A stretch of DNA of 64,000 nucleotides from Psychrobacter sp. LV10R520-6 (lineage in GTDB: Bacteria; Pseudomonadota; Gammaproteobacteria; Pseudomonadales; Moraxellaceae). The notes beneath the pieces are model-generated. The model worked only from the letters and a program-made list of their open reading frames with translations. It was not told where the DNA came from and ran no database searches. The translations under genes were made by a program, and so were the position numbers. How positions within the stretch are numbered: the first letter of the stretch is position 1; each line of letters opens with the position of its first letter. The stretch covers positions 1,426,001-1,490,000 of the forward strand of contig NZ_LT900024.1 in NCBI RefSeq assembly GCF_900182925.1, given 5' to 3'. Shown here piece by piece: positions 1-9,431 of this stretch.

Positions 1-789
1 CCAAGAATAGGTCGCGGGCGTATTAGACATCGACTCCTTCTCTGCTTGATGCTCATAGTTGAGCAGCATCGGACACCACTCGCTTGCTTGCCCTAATAAA
101 TCGTCACGAATAATGACAATAACTAAACCTGCAGGGCCAATGTTCTTTTGCGCACCAGCATAAATCATCCCGAATTTAGACACGTCTATAGGTTGCGACA
201 AAATAGACGACGACATATCAACGATGAGCGGCGCATTGACTTGTGGTGGCTCAAATATTTGTAGACCATGAATGGTTTCATTAGCACAATAATGGAAATA
301 GGCAGCATCGTCGCTGATATTCCAATCACTTTGCGCAGGGACATCGGTAAAGTTACTGTCTTTGCCCGTTGCCACTAGATTGATATTACCTAGACCAAGA
401 TTGGCATAGCGCTGAGCTTCTTTGATTGCCTTACCTGACCAAGCACCTGTGGTTAGATAATCGGCGCAGCCGCCATTTAATAAGTTTAAGGGAATCGCTG
501 AGAATTGTAAGCTTGCACCGCCTTGCAAAAACAGTACCTTATAGTTATCAGGAATTTCCATCAGTGTACGCAGCTTAGTTTCAGCCTTTCGGGTGACGGC
601 CACATAATCTTTACTGCGATGACTCATCTCCATTATAGACATACCACTTCCTTGCCAATCAAGCAGCTCCTCTTGAGCACGCATTAGTACTTCAGTGGGT
701 ATAGTGGCAGGTCCAGCACTGAAATTAGGTAAGCGGTGAGGAGCAACTTTTGGAGTCGCTTCTGTAGCCATAGTGGGTTTGGTCGTCAT
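1..789 (-). CDS. serC: Phosphoserine aminotransferase SerC (3' end beyond the window)
   Basis: SerC is a PLP enzyme that makes O-phosphoserine from 3-phosphohydroxypyruvate in serine synthesis. I translated the minus strand from the ATG at 787-789. It gives about 263 residues with the family's N-terminal pattern NFSAGPATIPTEVL, followed by QGGASLQFSAIP and, near the window edge, GAQKNIGPAG, whose Lys is the expected Schiff-base residue. The reading frame is open to base 1, so the C-terminal part is missing from the window. A GGA-containing ribosome site lies upstream of the ATG. The next gene upstream (927-1829) has the same direction but is separated by more than 130 bases, so co-transcription is uncertain. 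Confidence 0.93.
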   Translation of the reverse strand, partial: MTTKPTMATEATPKVAPHRLPNFSAGPATIPTEVLMRAQEELLDWQGSGMSIMEMSHRSKDYVAVTRKAETKLRTLMEIPDNYKVLFLQGGASLQFSAIPLNLLNGGCADYLTTGAWSGKAIKEAQRYANLGLGNINLVATGKDSNFTDVPAQSDWNISDDAAYFHYCANETIHGLQIFEPPQVNAPLIVDMSSSILSQPIDVSKFGMIYAGAQKNIGPAGLVIVIIRDDLLGQASEWCPMLLNYEHQAEKESMSNTPATYSW

Positions 790-926
790 TATAAGTATCC
801 TAAACATGATGGAATAATAGGTTTCGTTTCAGTTTTTTCTTAAAACGCTTAACATCAGTCTTACTTTTAGCACTTAATCATTATTGAAGCAGTCTTGCAA
901 TACGACAGCCTTTATACTGGCTACTT

Positions 927-1829
927 TTACGCTTGATTGGATAGCTGCTCCCACAAATCACGTTTAAGACGGGTATCGGCTAGCATCTCATCAAGCGTGG
1001 GCACGCTGGACAGATTAGGGTGCGTTAGTCCGTCAGGCAATTCGGTTAGTGCCGCAACTAATACCTCTTCACTTCTACCAATCTTAAAAATATATCCAGC
1101 AAGGCTGGCATTGGCAAGCTCGGCAGTATCCATACCCTCACAAATCGGAAAAGAAGTGGTCTCACACGATAGTGATAAGGCCTGAGTTATATTTTGCCAC
1201 AGTTTTTGACTGTCATTATTCAACGCCTGAATATCAACCATCAGCACCCAGTTGCCATAGCGTCCACCTTGTAAGTCAAAAGGCGCGACTTTCTTGAGAC
1301 TGCCATCTAAGCGGTCACTATTATTATTTTCAACAGTACTATTTAGTTTTGCAGAGGTCTTGGCTGATTCTACTAGTGGCGCTACCAATTGTTCTACAGT
1401 TGGCGTGACGTCTGTTTGCGCGACCTCTGTTTGCGTGACAACCTCAGCGTTGGAGGCAACAGGAGCATTGATTGTATGGTTATCAAATTCAGCCGTTGCT
1501 GGGCTTTCTGTTACTGTATTTTCTCTTACTAGGCTTTGCTCATCAGGCACATGAGGAACAATGGCGTCGACTGCATTATAATCAACAATAGCAGGTGCTG
1601 TATCTGGCGTAGACTCTTTCGGTTCGCAGCTGGCGCGCTCCATACCTAGCTCTGACAGTCCTGATAATTTTGAAGATACGGGTTGATCTACGGTTGCCGA
1701 AGGAATATCCGCAACATTAACAGTTGGCGAGTCTGGCTGTACCCATGGTTCAATACCCATCATCGCCAAAATCTGACGCTGTTGCATGTGGCGCTGCCGT
1801 AAGAGTAGCTGGTCTTGGGTATCACTCAT
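927..1829 (-). CDS. HolD-like protein (possible DNA polymerase III psi subunit)
   Basis: This 300-residue protein has conserved-looking ends and a long variable middle. Residues about 12-30 (QRHMQQRQILAMMGIEPW) resemble the N-terminus of HolD, the psi subunit that links the clamp loader to SSB. The C-terminus (PTLDEMLADTRLKRDLWEQL) resembles the HolD ending, in which a short helix carries an Arg/Leu-Trp pattern. The intervening residues, about 35-180, are acidic, Thr/Val-rich and probably disordered, making the protein about twice the length of E. coli HolD. The assignment rests on remembered pattern similarity only. An unrelated hypothetical protein remains possible. Confidence 0.5.
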   Translation of the reverse strand: MSDTQDQLLLRQRHMQQRQILAMMGIEPWVQPDSPTVNVADIPSATVDQPVSSKLSGLSELGMERASCEPKESTPDTAPAIVDYNAVDAIVPHVPDEQSLVRENTVTESPATAEFDNHTINAPVASNAEVVTQTEVAQTDVTPTVEQLVAPLVESAKTSAKLNSTVENNNSDRLDGSLKKVAPFDLQGGRYGNWVLMVDIQALNNDSQKLWQNITQALSLSCETTSFPICEGMDTAELANASLAGYIFKIGRSEEVLVAALTELPDGLTHPNLSSVPTLDEMLADTRLKRDLWEQLSNQA

Positions 1830-1956
1830 GGATTAGTACTGTCCTATTTAGTGGCCTACTTATTTGCAAAGGGACCAATAATCTAGTGAGGAGTTAAATA
1901 TTCGAAATTTTTAGTTAGCCAAGCTCACGACGACTGTTTTAAGGGTAGCGGAACTG

Positions 1957-2328
1957 TCAATCGAACCGTTGCCGCACGCCAAGCCAGCGCTCTGCTAACA
2001 TCGTTAAGCAGTCAAATTCATCTTGACTGACTATCGTATCGTGTAACATCACGGTATGCAATGTGCTTAGCCATAGCCGATAGCTATTGCAATCAAAGCT
2101 GTTACGACTATCGCCATTATAAGCTATTTGACCCCTGTCCTGCCGCGTCTTATGCTGATTTTCATCAGCCGTCGGAATTAAGGTGATAATAGCCAATAGT
2201 TGAATACTATTGAGATGCTGCGCGATCAATAACAACCATTGCAAATTCGCATCGCTAACGGCCCCTAAATCAATAGCAATCAAACGCGCATGCCGTCTTA
2301 AGTCTATGACGTAACGTTTATGACTGTT
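1957..2328 (-). pseudogene. C-terminal remnant of the gene normally downstream of lemA
   Basis: The frame is open from about 2328 down to the stop at 1957 and overlaps the 3' end of the truncated lemA in another frame. It has no convincing start; the first usable codon is a TTG at 2283. The segment LHDTIVSQDEFDCLTMLAERW resembles the C-terminal helical domain of the M48-type peptidase often encoded just after lemA. I infer that one deletion removed the 3' part of lemA and the 5' part of this gene. The identity of the remnant is uncertain; that it lacks a normal start is visible in the sequence. Confidence 0.45.
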
Positions 2329-2522
2329 TCATGTGTTAAATAACGCTTGGCAGTTTCAACCAAATTGGGAATCAAGTCATGCCGGCGCTTAAGCTGTACC
2401 TCTATCTGTGCAAAGCCATTCTTCGCTTGATTACGTGCGCGTACTAACTTATTGAATATCATCACTCCGACAATAACCAACAGCACGGTCAATGCAATAA
2501 ACAGCCAAACGAACATTTTCAT
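2304..2522 (-). pseudogene. lemA: Truncated LemA family protein (N-terminal 65 residues)
   Basis: The 72-codon frame begins with the LemA hallmark: one N-terminal membrane helix ([20 protein letters not shown]), then [20 protein letters not shown] and [20 protein letters not shown]. Complete LemA proteins are about 185-200 residues and continue as a helical bundle. Here the similarity stops at THET and seven unrelated residues lead to a stop. It abuts the out-of-frame remnant at 1957-2328, so this looks like a deletion junction. A membrane-anchored stub might still be made, but LemA function is unlikely. Confidence 0.75.
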
Positions 2523-2713
2523 AATAGCGTTCCCAAGCGATCAACTTTAACAGCGACTAATACCGTGTATTTTAACCTAAAAAAATAAGTGAAACTTAAG
2601 AATCGGATAAAATTTCGACCAAAAAAAAGCCCTTTACAATGAAGGGCTTAATGCATCAGACAAGCGTTTTGAGCTTTCTATTAGAACGATCATCAAATTT
2701 TAGACAAAAAAAA

Positions 2714-2822
<109 letters not shown>

Positions 2823-2830
2823 AGTTGCAA

Positions 2831-2858
2831 ATTATACAAGGTTTTCTTAGTATTACAA
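2831..2858 (-). promoter_or_regulatory. Sigma-70 promoter of the SRP RNA gene
   Basis: On the minus strand there is a perfect -10 TATAAT (complement of 2831-2836) and a -35 TTGTAA (complement of 2853-2858), 16 bases apart. This predicts transcription starting about 7-9 bases downstream, at the 5' base of the SRP closing stem. Confidence 0.8.
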
Positions 2859-3080
2859 CCCCCATTGCAAAACTGATGTTTTTACAGCACATAGAAACCA
2901 GTAACCTAGTGACAAAATCCTCACAGCATCTCGTGTAAATTTTGCTATTTTAAACCAGTAAACTTGATATATCATTCGTTACCTAAATAAAAAAATTCAA
3001 CGACCATAGTTGAATTCTCATAAATGCCACTACATTAAATACCTTTTATGGTCAGTACAAACTTTACCTAGGAGATTGTT

Positions 3081-3797
3081 ATGAAGAACACCTTACTTAA
3101 TAAAGCCGCTGTTGCTACTAGCGCCGCGTGTCTATTGACGGCTATGATGGGCAGCGCACATGCTGAGCCTAGCGGTTATGATCAATTAAGCTTTCAAACA
3201 GAAGTAAAAGAGGAGGTAGCAAACGATGAAGTACGCGCCAGCTTATATAAAAAGCTACAAGCCACTAATGCCAAAACTCTAGCAACCAATCTTAATACCT
3301 CAGTAAACAAAGCCTTGGCCATTGCCAAGCGCTACCCTAGCGTAACTGTCAGCACAGGACAACAACGCACCTATCCACGCTATGACAAAAATGACAAAAT
3401 CGTTGGCTGGACAGGACAAGCAAACATAGATCTTAAAAGTACTGACTTTGCCGCGACCAGCCAGCTGATTGCAGACTTGCAAGAAACCTTAGTTATGGAT
3501 AATCTAAACTTTGGGGTATCAGAGGCTAAAAAAGACGCCTTAGAGCAAAAGCTGATGACCGATGCTTCACGCGCCTTTCAACAGCAAGCTAAAAACCTAA
3601 CTCGAACATGGGATGCACGTGGCTATCGCGTCATTACGGTTAATTTGAACACAGGAAGCAACTATCCACGCCCTATGTATGGTACGATGAATATGAAAGC
3701 AGATTCGGCTGAGTCGTCAGTACCTAGCCAAAGTTTTGAGTCTGGTAACAGTACTATCTCTGTCACGGCTAACGGTACGATTGAGCTGACCAAATAA
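3081..3797 (+). CDS. SIMPL domain (DUF541) secreted protein
   Basis: The 238-residue protein starts with a Sec signal peptide: two Lys, a hydrophobic stretch, and a likely cleavage after SAHA at residues 25-28. The mature part follows the SIMPL/DUF541 layout: an N-terminal strand, a helix with NLNTSVNKALAIAKRYP, the segment VGWTGQANIDLKSTD, and a C-terminal strand region. SIMPL proteins are periplasmic or surface proteins of poorly defined function, some linked to oxidative stress. The start is supported by AGGAG seven bases before the ATG. It appears monocistronic, with a strong hairpin downstream at 3843-3874. Confidence 0.8.
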   Translation: MKNTLLNKAAVATSAACLLTAMMGSAHAEPSGYDQLSFQTEVKEEVANDEVRASLYKKLQATNAKTLATNLNTSVNKALAIAKRYPSVTVSTGQQRTYPRYDKNDKIVGWTGQANIDLKSTDFAATSQLIADLQETLVMDNLNFGVSEAKKDALEQKLMTDASRAFQQQAKNLTRTWDARGYRVITVNLNTGSNYPRPMYGTMNMKADSAESSVPSQSFESGNSTISVTANGTIELTK

Positions 3798-3842
3798 GGC
3801 TAATACGGTTTAAACCGAATTTTACTAATGTGATGTACTACT

Positions 3843-3874
3843 AAGGCCAAGCACTTTAAACTGTGCTTGGCCTT
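3843..3874 (+). terminator. Rho-independent terminator after the SIMPL gene
   Basis: A 12-bp perfect stem, AAGGCCAAGCAC with GTGCTTGGCCTT, closes an 8-base loop. It is followed by a short T-rich stretch (ATGATTTTTG). Confidence 0.75.
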
Positions 3875-3985
3875 ATGATTTTTGAGATTAAGAGTAATCA
3901 AACATTTAAGATATAAGATTATTGCCAATACTCAGCTGAGAGATTCAAATTGGCTGTATAAATATATTTAGTATTTGTTCTGGAC

Positions 3986-4771
3986 CTACTGTTTACTTGT
4001 ACTGTCTTGACGCAGTTTTAGCAGCACCTTTTGATGCCATGGCAACTGCTGATAAGCCAAGAGCTGTTGGGCGATTTTCTTATTATTTTGCAATCTCGCT
4101 GTATTTTGAATCACATAAACCGTACGCTCAACTTGCTTAAGCATTTGACCTGTCTCATTTTTTACCACTGCTGTGACGCTATGCTTCCCTGGTAGAATAT
4201 CGACGGTCGCAATCGAAGCACTTAATCCTTGAGCAACCTCATTGCCATCTAGGTAAATACTCACACTATCACCCGCTTGCAGTGCAGGGTTTAGCTGTAG
4301 ATTTACCACAATACTTTGAGCAGGACGATGATAAGCTCGCTCTTCACTGGGCTCAGTCATAGTCAGCTGATAGTTTACCGATACCGCTTTAAGAGCTGGG
4401 ATGTCCGCAGTAAATTTCGGTGCGACTTGTCTATTATTCACAGACTCACTACTAGTGTTACTACTCGCACTGCGGTTATTATTATTGTTATTGGTATTAG
4501 CGCTAGTACTGGCATTGGTATCAGTCGTGATACCGGTTTGACTGACCTGCTTGCCCGCTTGCTGCTCATAACTTTGCGGACGATCGGTAAAGGTAACCTG
4601 ACCCGTTTGCTCATCAACGACTTTATAAATAGGGGCCGCATTAAGCATAGGTGCGTAGAGACTGGCAGCACCAATTAGCAAGCCTGCCAATACATGGCTT
4701 TTAAGCTGTGGCTTGCTTCGTGTGGTGATTACTGTCTGAATAAGTCGTGAGTGTTGCGAGTGTGAGTGCAT
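3986..4771 (-). CDS. DUF4124 domain exported protein with Asn-rich linker
   Basis: The 261-residue protein has a basic N-terminus, a hydrophobic signal segment (about residues 28-45, ending LNAAP) and then the DUF4124 pattern IYKVVDEQTGQVTFTDRP. A low-complexity linker (residues about 85-115) contains a run of Asn/Ser/Thr, encoded by AAT/AAC-rich DNA. The C-terminal 120 residues look like a beta-rich Ig-like domain (SVSIYLDGNEVAQG, LPGKHSVTAVV). The role is unknown; proteins of this kind are often encoded beside glnA/ntr genes. It lies downstream of glnA on the same strand, but two hairpin terminators intervene, so it is probably transcribed separately. Confidence 0.7.
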   Translation of the reverse strand: MHSHSQHSRLIQTVITTRSKPQLKSHVLAGLLIGAASLYAPMLNAAPIYKVVDEQTGQVTFTDRPQSYEQQAGKQVSQTGITTDTNASTSANTNNNNNNRSASSNTSSESVNNRQVAPKFTADIPALKAVSVNYQLTMTEPSEERAYHRPAQSIVVNLQLNPALQAGDSVSIYLDGNEVAQGLSASIATVDILPGKHSVTAVVKNETGQMLKQVERTVYVIQNTARLQNNKKIAQQLLAYQQLPWHQKVLLKLRQDSTSKQ

Positions 4772-4913
4772 AGTCAGTCAACCTAGTAAGTGCATGTTAT
4801 TGATAAATATTATAATACTATTATGGGGTATTTTTAGGGTAATAACAGTAGTGGCTGTGAAAACGGCTTACTTGCGAAAAAATTAGTAAATGAGTTAACT
4901 CAATAAAAAAATA

Positions 4914-4927
4914 ACGCCATCTGGCGT
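4914..4927 (-). terminator. Second hairpin downstream of glnA
   Basis: A short perfect stem, ACGCC/GGCGT with a 4-base loop, is followed on the minus strand by TATTTTTTTA. It backs up the larger terminator at 4993-5019. Confidence 0.55.
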
Positions 4928-4992
4928 AGCATGAATGGTGTGATTTCTACACCCTCACTATGCCAAAATTTTCTTACATACAAACAATAAAA

Positions 4993-5019
4993 AACCAGCC
5001 AAGTTAACCTTAGCTGGTT
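4993..5019 (-). terminator. Rho-independent terminator of glnA
   Basis: On the minus strand, AACCAGC pairs with GCTGGTT across a 13-base loop and is followed by TTTTTTATT. It sits about 40 bases beyond the glnA stop codon. Confidence 0.75.
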
Positions 5020-5056
5020 CTTCTTAATTGAATTAACTTAGCATGTTAACTACTGA

Positions 5057-6466
5057 TTAGCAGCTGTAATACAAGTCAAACTCAACCGGATGCACAGTAA
5101 CATTGACGCGCTGCACCTCTTCTTCTTTGAGTGCAATGAATGCCTCTAGCATGTCTTTAGTGAACACATCGCCTTTTAGTAAGAACTCGTGATCCTCTTT
5201 TAATGCTTGTAGTGCCACTTCTAAATTTTCAGCAACGGTCGGGATTTGTGCTTCTTCTTCAGGTGGTAAATCATACAAGTTTTTATCAGCCGCATCGCCT
5301 GGGTGCATTTTATTTTGGATACCGTCAAGGCCAGCCATCAATAATGCAGCAAACGCTAAATATGGGTTGGCTGCTGGATCAGGGAAACGCGCTTCGATAC
5401 GAACCGCTTTTGGGCTGCTAACGTGTGGAATGCGAATAGACGCTGAACGGTTAGAAGCAGAATATGCCAGTTTAATAGGCGCTTCATAATGCGGTACGAG
5501 ACGCTTGTAGCTGTTAGTAGATGGGTTAGTAATCGCGTTCAATGCACGCGCATGCTTGATAATACCACCGATGAAGTATAACGCGGTCTCAGACAGACCC
5601 GCATATTCGTCACCAGAAAAAGTGTTTTGGCCATCTTTTGAGATGGACATATGCACATGCATACCTGAGCCATTATCACCAACAATAGGCTTAGGCATAA
5701 AGGTCGCTGTTTTACCGAACTGATGCGCCACGTTATGGACCACATATTTTAACTGCTGTACTTCGTCAGCTTTTCGTACCAAAGTGTTGAACGCAACACC
5801 AATTTCTGACTGACAAGGCGCAACTTCATGATGATGCACCTCAATGCAACCTTCGCCGATAATCTCTTCTAGGCGCTCACACATGACCGCGCGCATATCT
5901 TGTGAGCTATCGACTGGCGGTACTGGGAAATAAGCCCCTTTGACGCGTGGACGATGCGCCATATTGCCCCATTCATAAGACTCGTTAGTCGACCATGCTG
6001 CTTCTTCAGCAACGATTTTATGGCTAACACCTGACATCTCAATTGACCATTTCACTTCGTCAAACACGAAGAACTCAGGCTCAGGACCGAAGTAGGCCGT
6101 ATCACCGATACCGGTTGATTTTAAGTATTCTTCAGCACGGCGAGCGATAGAGCGTGGATCGCGTTCATAGCCTTGCAGGGTCGATGGTTCGATAATGTCG
6201 CAAGTTACCACAACAGTGATGGCATCAAAGAAGGGGTCAAGAAAAGCGGTCTCTGGATCAGGACGCAAGATCATATCGGACGCTTCAATGCCCTTCCAGC
6301 CAGCGATGGATGAACCATCAAACATTTTGCCATCTTCCATCACTTCTTCGTCAATGGTATAAGCAGGAAAGCTGATGTGTTGTTCTTTACCGCGAGTATC
6401 AGTGAAACGAAAGTCAACCCATTTAGCATTGGATGATTTGATAAGATCTAGTAATTTATTCGACAT
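5057..6466 (-). CDS. glnA: Glutamine synthetase, type I
   Basis: This 469-residue protein has the length of a class I-beta bacterial glutamine synthetase, which joins ammonia to glutamate using ATP. Family motifs are in order: the N-terminal beta-grasp segment with [24 protein letters not shown], the ammonia/glutamate site [14 protein letters not shown], the ATP-side segment NRSASIRIP, and the metal-binding [14 protein letters not shown]. The adenylylation site is present near the C-terminus ([10 protein letters not shown], Tyr about residue 398), so GlnE control is likely. AGGAG lies upstream of the ATG. The gene is monocistronic with a long leader under a sigma-54 promoter. Confidence 0.97.
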   Translation of the reverse strand: MSNKLLDLIKSSNAKWVDFRFTDTRGKEQHISFPAYTIDEEVMEDGKMFDGSSIAGWKGIEASDMILRPDPETAFLDPFFDAITVVVTCDIIEPSTLQGYERDPRSIARRAEEYLKSTGIGDTAYFGPEPEFFVFDEVKWSIEMSGVSHKIVAEEAAWSTNESYEWGNMAHRPRVKGAYFPVPPVDSSQDMRAVMCERLEEIIGEGCIEVHHHEVAPCQSEIGVAFNTLVRKADEVQQLKYVVHNVAHQFGKTATFMPKPIVGDNGSGMHVHMSISKDGQNTFSGDEYAGLSETALYFIGGIIKHARALNAITNPSTNSYKRLVPHYEAPIKLAYSASNRSASIRIPHVSSPKAVRIEARFPDPAANPYLAFAALLMAGLDGIQNKMHPGDAADKNLYDLPPEEEAQIPTVAENLEVALQALKEDHEFLLKGDVFTKDMLEAFIALKEEEVQRVNVTVHPVEFDLYYSC

Positions 6467-6807
6467 GAATAGTCTCCTTAGTGGTTGTTATTTAATTGCA
6501 GTCTAAGTTTTATTTGTTCGTTAATATATTTGAGTTTTTTTGCTTGAGCACCCATTCAAATATTAGGGCTATTATCAGCATTATTTAAGGCAATTAATTA
6601 GCGTTATGGGCCAACTTATTCACTTAAAATGCATCTAAATTTCTTATAAGCTTAGTCAACGTTGACGCTATTTTAACAATATCTGACTAAAAATGCTGAA
6701 TTGTTATGACTGTTTTGTCAACCCAACTGTCATATCCTAGCTATAAGCTTATACTAATAAACATTGCGACATGAATTTATATAGATAAACTGATTCAAAT
6801 AAGAGGC

Positions 6808-6823
6808 TGCAAACGCTGTGCCA
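6808..6823 (-). promoter_or_regulatory. Sigma-54 promoter of glnA
   Basis: The minus strand reads TGGCACAGCGTTTGCA, an exact fit to the RpoN consensus TGGCAC-N5-TTGC(A/T), with invariant GG and GC elements in correct spacing. It lies about 340 bases upstream of glnA and points towards it. Nitrogen-responsive transcription of glnA from RpoN promoters activated by NtrC is well established in enteric bacteria. Its use here is inferred from the match and its placement. Confidence 0.85.
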
Positions 6824-6965
6824 AATTTTTATATCAGCTGTCGTATAAACTGGCCACCATAAGCAAGACTACAAAAAACACCAGATGTGCAGCAATTTAG
6901 TATTAAGTCGACTTAGATACCGTCGCAAACTATGCACAACAATAACCAGTTATAACACGTGAATC

Positions 6966-6980
6966 GCACCGATTTAGTGC
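6966..6980 (-). promoter_or_regulatory. NtrC enhancer-like site upstream of the glnA sigma-54 promoter
   Basis: The palindrome GCAC-N7-GTGC (GCACCGATTTAGTGC) has the spacing of the classical NtrC binding site. It lies about 145-170 bases upstream of the sigma-54 promoter, a normal enhancer distance. A further GGTGC half-site occurs near 7006-7010. The rest of the 6467-7235 intergenic region shows no gene that I can support. Confidence 0.6.
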
Positions 6981-7235
6981 GTTTTTAATTATAGAGAATT
7001 AATTTGGTGCATATTCCTTCTATATGATAATTACCACTACTAAAAACACCTATATGAGTAAATATAAAATTTCTGACAGTCGTTAGATAGTATGTGTGCT
7101 GCGTTTGATAGACAGCAAAATAGTGGTAAGATATCAGGCTTCAATAAAAGTATGACAATAGCTTATGTTGAATAGCTAAAGGCGCAATGGATGCGCATTT
7201 ATAAAGTATAACGCCAACAAGAGGTTGAAACCATA

Positions 7236-7859
7236 ATGATTCTGATGATCGATAATTACGACAGCTTTACGTACAATATTGTACAGTACTTCGGTGAATT
7301 ACAGCAGGACATCACCGTTTGGCGTAATGATCAGATCAGCATCGAACAGATTAAGACCCTCGCCCCTGACGTGATTGTCATTGGTCCCGGACCTTGTGAT
7401 CCTGATCGCGCGGGTATCTCGTTAGAGGTTATTGATACTTTTAAGGGGATCATTCCTATCTTAGGTATTTGCCTAGGGCATCAGGCGATTGGACAAGCAT
7501 TTGGTGGACACGTGGTCAAAGCTGGCGAAGTGATGCACGGACGCTTATCCGCTGTTTATCACAATGGTCAAGGTGTCTTTACTGATCTACCTAATCCATC
7601 ACAAGCCACACGCTATCATTCGCTCGTGGTTGATAAAGCCACCCTGCCTGATTGTTTGGAGGTGACCGCGTGGACACAAAATGCAGATGGCAGTATTGAA
7701 GAACTCATGGGCGTACGTCATAAAAGCTTTGCCATTGAGGGTGTGCAGTTCCATCCGGAGTCTATCCTAAGTGAAGCGGGTTATCAGCTGCTCAATAACT
7801 TTTTGCGAATTCATAGCTTGGCGATATTAGACTCAGACGAATTGCCACAAGTGGGCTAG
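7236..7859 (+). CDS. trpG: Anthranilate synthase component II (glutamine amidotransferase)
   Basis: The 207-residue protein is a class I glutamine amidotransferase that supplies ammonia to TrpE. It has the N-terminal [18 protein letters not shown], the oxyanion segment [12 protein letters not shown], the nucleophile elbow [15 protein letters not shown] (Cys about residue 79) and the His-Glu pair in [10 protein letters not shown]. The same subunit can serve p-aminobenzoate synthesis, so PabA activity is possible. A GAGG-type ribosome site precedes the ATG. trpD follows 86 bases later on the same strand, which supports a tryptophan operon. Confidence 0.93.
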   Translation: MILMIDNYDSFTYNIVQYFGELQQDITVWRNDQISIEQIKTLAPDVIVIGPGPCDPDRAGISLEVIDTFKGIIPILGICLGHQAIGQAFGGHVVKAGEVMHGRLSAVYHNGQGVFTDLPNPSQATRYHSLVVDKATLPDCLEVTAWTQNADGSIEELMGVRHKSFAIEGVQFHPESILSEAGYQLLNNFLRIHSLAILDSDELPQVG

Positions 7860-7945
7860 TCATTTATCAAATCTGCGCTGGTAAGTCTACTCTTACCAAC
7901 ATAGAATTTTTTTGAGACAAAAATATAATAACCAGCGAGACCATC

Positions 7946-9076
7946 ATGACCACTACTAATATTCAGGATACGCAGAGCGTAAAAACCGCTAAAGACATCG
8001 CTCAGCTCTCCGATGAGCAAATCCATAAACTGCTGACTAGTGCTTTAGGTAGAATCTTCCAGCATATCGATTTAACCTTTGATGAGATGCATCAAGTCAT
8101 GCTAATCATCATGCAAGGCAAATGTAGCAATGCCATGATGGGTGCTATCTTAACCGGTCTGCGTATGAAGGGAGAGTCCATTGATGAGATTACAGCTTCT
8201 GCCAGTGCCATGCGTGATTTAGCAGCCAATATTGTACCGAAAGCTTGTGACTATTTGGTCGACATTGTCGGTACCGGCGGCGATGGGGCTAACTTATTTA
8301 ATGTGTCTACCGCTTCAGCTTTGGTAGCGGCTGCCGCTGGCGCACAAGTCGCTAAGCATGGAAACCGTGGCGTATCTACCAATTCAGGCAGCTCGGACTT
8401 GCTTGAAAAAGCGGGTATCAGCCTAGCACTAACACCGATGCAAGCACTTGATTGTATCGAAAATCAAGGCATTGGCTTTTTGTTCGCGCCCAATCATCAC
8501 AGCGCCATGCGTTATGCCAATCCTGTACGCCGTGAGCTAAAAGCGCGAACGATTTTTAATATCTTAGGTCCCCTCACCAACCCTGCTGGCGTGCCCAATC
8601 TAGTTATTGGGGTATTTACCGCTCAACTGTGCGAGCCACTAGCGAAAGTCATGAAAAACCTAGGCGCACGTCACGTGATGGTCGTTGGAGCAAAAGATGG
8701 CCTAGATGAGATTAGCCTTGCTACCTCGACTACGGTCGCTGAGCTAAAAGACGGTGAGATATCCGTTTATGAGCTGATGCCAGAAGATGCGGGTATCGAA
8801 TCACAAACACTCATTGGCCTTGATGTGGATTCACCAGAACAAAGCCTTGAGCTTATACGCGCCGCTTTATCAGGGGCGCAGACCAATGACCGTTCGGTAC
8901 TCAAAGCGCGCGATATGATTGCACTTAATGCCGGAGCGGCCATTTATACCGCAGGATTGACCAGTAATTACCCCAATGGGGTCAATCAAGCACAAACGGT
9001 TATTCAAAACGGTTCCGCATTGGCCAAACTTGAGTCATTAGCAGCCTATACACAGCAGCTAGCTGTTAAGGCTTAA
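7946..9076 (+). CDS. trpD: Anthranilate phosphoribosyltransferase
   Basis: TrpD transfers phosphoribose from PRPP to anthranilate, the second tryptophan-specific step. The 376-residue protein has an N-terminal helical domain after a roughly 25-residue extension, then the PRPP loop VDIVGTGGDGANLFNVST, the anthranilate-site segment KHGNRGVSTNSGSSDLLE and the conserved RTIFNILGPLTNPA. It is preceded by trpG. Unlike many relatives, trpC does not follow: the next 355 bases hold no intact gene and then comes ychF. Confidence 0.95.
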   Translation: MTTTNIQDTQSVKTAKDIAQLSDEQIHKLLTSALGRIFQHIDLTFDEMHQVMLIIMQGKCSNAMMGAILTGLRMKGESIDEITASASAMRDLAANIVPKACDYLVDIVGTGGDGANLFNVSTASALVAAAAGAQVAKHGNRGVSTNSGSSDLLEKAGISLALTPMQALDCIENQGIGFLFAPNHHSAMRYANPVRRELKARTIFNILGPLTNPAGVPNLVIGVFTAQLCEPLAKVMKNLGARHVMVVGAKDGLDEISLATSTTVAELKDGEISVYELMPEDAGIESQTLIGLDVDSPEQSLELIRAALSGAQTNDRSVLKARDMIALNAGAAIYTAGLTSNYPNGVNQAQTVIQNGSALAKLESLAAYTQQLAVKA

Positions 9077-9431
9077 TTGAAAATTTATTTGTTGATGTTT
9101 TAAAAAATACGCTGTTATCAGATATGCCTATAATTGATGTAAAAGAACAAGAGGTCAAACGACTTTAAGTGATTGGTGAGCCTTAAGAGTCGGCTACAGT
9201 CAATCTGCAACACTATTGATAAACCACCTCGTTGTAAAAAGACCAAGGGCAAGCAAAACATTAGGACGGCTAGGAAGACTGATAGCTTAGCCGTTTCATA
9301 ATGGACGAACCATATTAGCATTCGCCAACAAGCTTCCCCATATTAGGTTGAAATTTGCTACAATAGCGCCAATTTTTATTCCACACTATATTAATTTATT
9401 CCACACTATACTAATTGATTGAGAGACTGTT
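9077..9431 (+). other. Intergenic region with a short orphan coding-like stretch
   Basis: No intact gene is seen. On the plus strand, 9173-9301 is open for 42 codons ending in a Lys/Arg-rich tail (PPRCKKTKGKQNIRTARK). It has no start codon context and could be the end of a decayed mobile-element gene or chance. A tandem repeat sits at the right end, just before ychF. Confidence 0.3.
9376..9416. repeat. Two tandem copies of a 20-bp unit before ychF
   Basis: The unit TTATTCCACACTATA(T/C)TAATT occurs twice in direct tandem with one base difference. It ends 15 bases before the ychF start codon, so it doubles part of the leader. Confidence 0.8.

Noticed and set aside
9376-9416. CRISPR-like repeat
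   Set aside because: Only two adjacent copies without spacers; no other spaced repeats or cas genes occur in the window.
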